Of a DNA stretch of 41,792 nucleotides, positions 38,808 through 41,792 are shown piece by piece; within the stretch, counting starts at the first letter, position 1, and the number at the start of each line of letters is the position of its first letter. Below the pieces are notes generated by a model that had not been told where the DNA came from, made no database searches, and saw nothing but the letters and a program-made list of their open reading frames with translations. Position numbers and translations under genes: made by a program. Origin of the DNA: CAYLXP01 sp964387425 (GTDB lineage Bacteria > Verrucomicrobiota > Kiritimatiellia > UBA8416); the NCBI GenBank assembly GCA_964387425.1, contig CAYLXP010000027.1, forward strand, positions 1-41,792, in the 5' to 3' direction.

Positions 38808-41792
38808 CTACTTGAACTTGAAGACAGAACCCGTCTTTTCCATGGTCAAGTAGATGGCGTTGCCGCTCTGGTAGAACCCTCCTGGGAGCGTAGGCTGAAG
38901 TCCGGCAGGATCGACTGAGAAGTCAGAGATGTTGCCCGTCCATGTGCCAAACTCAATCACCTTGATCGGCTGCGTCCCCGAATCCTCGATCAGCACGCTC
39001 ACACCGTTGGCGGTGTTCAGATTCGCTGACGTGCCAAAGGCCGCTTCCGTACTTCCGTCCACGGCGAGTATGCCTGCGCCACTGCCATCACCGATGATCA
39101 CATTCGCTGAGCTTGAGCCCTCGCCGCCAAGGGTGGCATCGTCGTTCACGGTCAGTTCACTAGTAATGCTGCCGGCTATATCCAGCCGTCCGGCCTCCAC
39201 CGTGGTCGCGCCCGTATAGGTGTTGGCCCCCGAGAGCATCCACTTTCCGGAATCCGTCTTGGTAACCGCAATGGTGCCTCCGCTCGCGTTCTGATTCTGC
39301 ACGGCGCCAGTGATCTCGTTGTTGTTGGCGTTGTCGCCAGTCAGCGTAAGCGTACGGGCAACCGTCGGTGTGGCATTTAAACGCGTGTCGATATTCAGAA
39401 TCGCGCGAGCACTGCCACTGAGGCTGCTCTTCAGGACACCGCCGCCAGTTTGCTGCCCCCACGGATAGCCGATGCTTAACTGCTGGTTGGCAACCATGGT
39501 AACATCACTGGAGCCGACGAACTCCAGAGTGCCGTCGGACGTGTAGCCCAGCTTGTTCCACCAGCCGGTGCCAAGCGCCTCGCCTGTCGTGACCGCTATC
39601 GTTCCCTCATAGATACTGACGCTCTGGTAGTCAGAGGACCCCGTCAGGGTCAACGTCCCGGAGCCGTTCTTGGTCAGGCTGATGTTGCCGGCCGCGCTCC
39701 TCTTGATCGAGCCGGAGAACGTAGTATCGCTTGCTCCACTATTGACCGTTAGGGTTGAGAATACAGCTCCGCTATTCGTGATCAGGCCGCCGCCGGTCAG
39801 CGTGCCAATTCCCTCGTAGCTTGCACCGTTGAGGTCTAGTGTGGCGCCGCCTTCGAGCACGACTGCGCTGCTGCCGCTGATCCTCTCGTCAGCACCGAGC
39901 TGCAGCGTAACGCCGCTGTGTGCAGTGATGGCGCTACTGTTCAGCGATCCGTCCAGCACGGTTGTAGCCGCGTTACTGATCGTGAGCGCTGCGCCGCTAA
40001 TCGAACCCGCCGTGTTGAGATCCAGCACCGAACCGCTGTTGATGCTCACATCCGCACTGGTGAGAGCGGCGTTCACTTCGAGTGTGCCACCGCTGTTGAC
40101 ATCCACACCCGCGGTGTTGCTGATGTCACCATTCATAACGAGCGTGCCGCCGTTGACTGTCGTGTCTCCGGTGTAGGTCTGGGCAACGTCCAGTACCCAT
40201 TTGCCGGTCCCGGCCTTGACCATGCCGTCGGGAAGACTGTCCATATCGCCCATGTCGTCGCTGACAGTGTTGGCATCGGTGTTCGTGCCACCGAGCGTGA
40301 ACTTGGTGCCTTGTACGCCTCCCCAGTTGTCATGGAAGTTGCTCAGCGTCAGCGCAGCACCGTTCGCACCGTTTGCCAGGACGTTGTGATTGACGCCGTT
40401 GACGCCGGAGATCTTGATCTCGTTATCGATAGTCGTGCTGCTGTCGCCAATGAACTCCAGGGCGTTGTAGGATGTCAGGCCGGAATTCCCCAGCGTGACC
40501 ATGAAGTTGCCGAGGTTCTCGTCCTTCTCAATCTGGAGGACGCCTTCGTTGATGAACAGGTACCTGAACCCGGTGGTTCCGCTGTTGTTCGTCGCGGTAA
40601 GCCGCAGCGTGCCCGCACCGCTCTTGCCAACGTGGTAGGTGTTGCCACCGTAGATCTCGCTGGCGATGATCAGTTCTGCATCCTGGCCCGTAATGTTGGG
40701 GTTGTCCTCAACAACCGCTGATCGCCATGTTGTGCCCCAGTTGAGTGTGCCGCCGGTGATGGTGGCGACATTCGCCGTACCATTGCCGGCAGCCGTGTAG
40801 TCGAGGTTCTCGTTAAGGGTGTTGGTATAGCCAGCACCGATCTCATGGGTGAAGTCACCGGTTGCGTTGGCGTTGCCCATGTCGAGAGCCGCGGTCGCAG
40901 AGTAGTTCTGAATGAACTTACCTTCGTACTGCTCAATCTTCTGCGCGGTGGTGTTCCAGCTGCTGGCTGTGACTTCCGCTCCACCCATAATGCGGGTCTG
41001 TCCCGTCCGCGTGTTGTTGGCGCTGGTGAGGCTGAACGTGCCGTCATCGAACCAGATATTGCCGGTCCCGGAGATATCGCCCGAAACGACAAGCGTATTG
41101 GCGCTATCGTTGTCCCACTGACTGCTGCCCACGCTCAGGGCGGCAGCAATCGTCTGATCATTCGCATTGTCATCGGCCAGGTCAATCCCGCCCCACTGAC
41201 TGATACTCAGGCTCTGCGCGCCGCTTGTGCCCAACGTATAGGCCGCGCATGCTGCATCGTCAAAGACAATGGCGCCAAGAGAAGCCCCGGAACCCAGGTC
41301 GATCGTGGTATTCCCATTGCCGGCGCCGTTGAACGTCGCCGTGTTGGCGGAACCGGGAACCCCTGCGTCCCAGTTCATACCACGTGCCCACAGGTCGTTC
41401 GTCGCACCCGTCCAGGTTGCGTCGCCCGGGACATAGAATTCAAGCACAATGCTGTTTCCGTCCTGTACCAGCTGGAACTCGCCGCCAACGACAGTGTCGA
41501 AGGAGGCCGCATTGGAGTCTGCCCAGTCCTCTGTGGTCAGAGTCAAGTTGCCAAAGCCAGTCAGTGTACCGGCCGTGGCCACGGTCCATACATGCGGGGA
41601 GTCCCAGAACGTATCGGTCCAGTCAACCGTGCTGCCGCTGCCGTTGAAGCTCAGCGACAGGGTGTTGCCGCCCTGTAGAATGAGGCTGCCGGTCACGTCC
41701 AGGGCATCCGTCGAGGTCGTATCCGACGTCAGGCTCCAGGCCAGCTTGCTGCCGCTCTCGTTCGTGATACTGCCGCCCCATGCGCCCGTACC
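38808..41792 (-). CDS. Autotransporter-associated beta-strand repeat protein (5' end outside window)
   Basis: 994 residues visible. The frame stays open to the window edge (beginning GTGAWGGSITNESGSKLAWS), so the GTG at 41696 is not the true start. The module order differs from the neighbouring paralogue. The visible part opens with an end-type module (residues 1-120), then the head module (TWTGATNDLWARGMNWDAG onward, about 125-545). Next are PATR repeats (GNISLTKNGSGTLTLTGSSD, VTKTDSGKWMLSGANTYTG) and a terminal GGEGSSS module ending KTGSVFKFK. Stretches such as LQIEKDENLG and NHNVLANGA are identical to the paralogue. No barrel or anchoring signal at the C-terminus. The gap of 169 bases to the next gene holds nothing recognisable. 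Confidence 0.85.
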   Translation of the reverse strand, partial: GTGAWGGSITNESGSKLAWSLTSDTTSTDALDVTGSLILQGGNTLSLSFNGSGSTVDWTDTFWDSPHVWTVATAGTLTGFGNLTLTTEDWADSNAASFDTVVGGEFQLVQDGNSIVLEFYVPGDATWTGATNDLWARGMNWDAGVPGSANTATFNGAGNGNTTIDLGSGASLGAIVFDDAACAAYTLGTSGAQSLSISQWGGIDLADDNANDQTIAAALSVGSSQWDNDSANTLVVSGDISGTGNIWFDDGTFSLTSANNTRTGQTRIMGGAEVTASSWNTTAQKIEQYEGKFIQNYSATAALDMGNANATGDFTHEIGAGYTNTLNENLDYTAAGNGTANVATITGGTLNWGTTWRSAVVEDNPNITGQDAELIIASEIYGGNTYHVGKSGAGTLRLTATNNSGTTGFRYLFINEGVLQIEKDENLGNFMVTLGNSGLTSYNALEFIGDSSTTIDNEIKISGVNGVNHNVLANGANGAALTLSNFHDNWGGVQGTKFTLGGTNTDANTVSDDMGDMDSLPDGMVKAGTGKWVLDVAQTYTGDTTVNGGTLVMNGDISNTAGVDVNSGGTLEVNAALTSADVSINSGSVLDLNTAGSISGAALTISNAATTVLDGSLNSSAITAHSGVTLQLGADERISGSSAVVLEGGATLDLNGASYEGIGTLTGGGLITNSGAVFSTLTVNSGASDTTFSGSIKRSAAGNISLTKNGSGTLTLTGSSDYQSVSIYEGTIAVTTGEALGTGWWNKLGYTSDGTLEFVGSSDVTMVANQQLSIGYPWGQQTGGGVLKSSLSGSARAILNIDTRLNATPTVARTLTLTGDNANNNEITGAVQNQNASGGTIAVTKTDSGKWMLSGANTYTGATTVEAGRLDIAGSITSELTVNDDATLGGEGSSSANVIIGDGSGAGILAVDGSTEAAFGTSANLNTANGVSVLIEDSGTQPIKVIEFGTWTGNISDFSVDPAGLQPTLPGGFYQSGNAIYLTMEKTGSVFKFK

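Overview
The window (about 42 kb, GC-rich, no rRNA or tRNA seen) looks like a chromosomal segment of a bacterium in the Planctomycetota-Verrucomicrobiota-Chlamydiota group. A Kiritimatiellota, Lentisphaerota or Verrucomicrobiota member, probably an anaerobic or facultative degrader of sulfated or fucosylated polysaccharides, fits best. The reasons are a sulfatase, PA14 and pectate-lyase-like secreted proteins, a PQQ-propeller protein with a methyltransferase-like head, a hydrazine-synthase-alpha-like/cytochrome/FGE-like fusion, giant autotransporter-associated beta-strand repeat proteins without a barrel, a glycyl radical enzyme pair, and many dispersed palindromic repeats between genes and sometimes inside them. 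Taxonomy is inferred from gene content only.

Layout. 1-2.3 kb: end of a PA14 protein and a secreted beta-helix protein. 2.3-6.1 kb (minus): a glycyl radical activating enzyme and a HypD-like glycyl radical enzyme, separated by a 400-base palindrome-rich gap. 6.4-14.3 kb (plus): a secreted five-bladed-propeller glycosidase-like protein, an AvtA-type aminotransferase, a 1084-residue PQQ-propeller protein and a sulfatase. 14.5-25.3 kb: a sugar-catabolism locus. It has an AraC regulator (minus) divergent from an aldo/keto reductase, FucP-type permease, FucU mutarotase, histidine phosphatase, FGGY kinase, zinc alcohol dehydrogenase and GatZ/KbaZ-like protein (all plus). These converge on L-fucose isomerase FucI (minus) across a bidirectional terminator. 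25.6-29 kb: the HzsA-like/CxxCH/FGE-like fusion. 29.3-35.1 kb: a Tat-exported FAD oxidoreductase (minus), a Uma2-family protein (plus) and a large exported lambda-carrageenase-like protein (minus). 35.3-41.8 kb (minus): two related beta-strand repeat proteins, the second cut by the window edge.

How the genes may work together. Secreted sulfatase, glycosidase-like and carrageenase-like proteins would release sugars such as L-fucose or galactose, and the FucP/FucU/FucI set imports and isomerises fucose-type sugars. The most interesting feature is what is missing: no FucA aldolase and no GatY/KbaY catalytic aldolase is visible. The plus-strand cluster instead joins an aldose-reductase-like enzyme, a polyol-dehydrogenase-like enzyme, a sugar kinase and a lone GatZ homologue. 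That suggests a non-canonical route for fucose, or for a galactose/galactitol-type sugar, in which the GatZ-like protein acts alone, perhaps as an epimerase or an unpartnered aldolase. A second theme is the density of repeats. At least five families of inverted or tandem repeats occupy gaps, and some have entered reading frames in frame.
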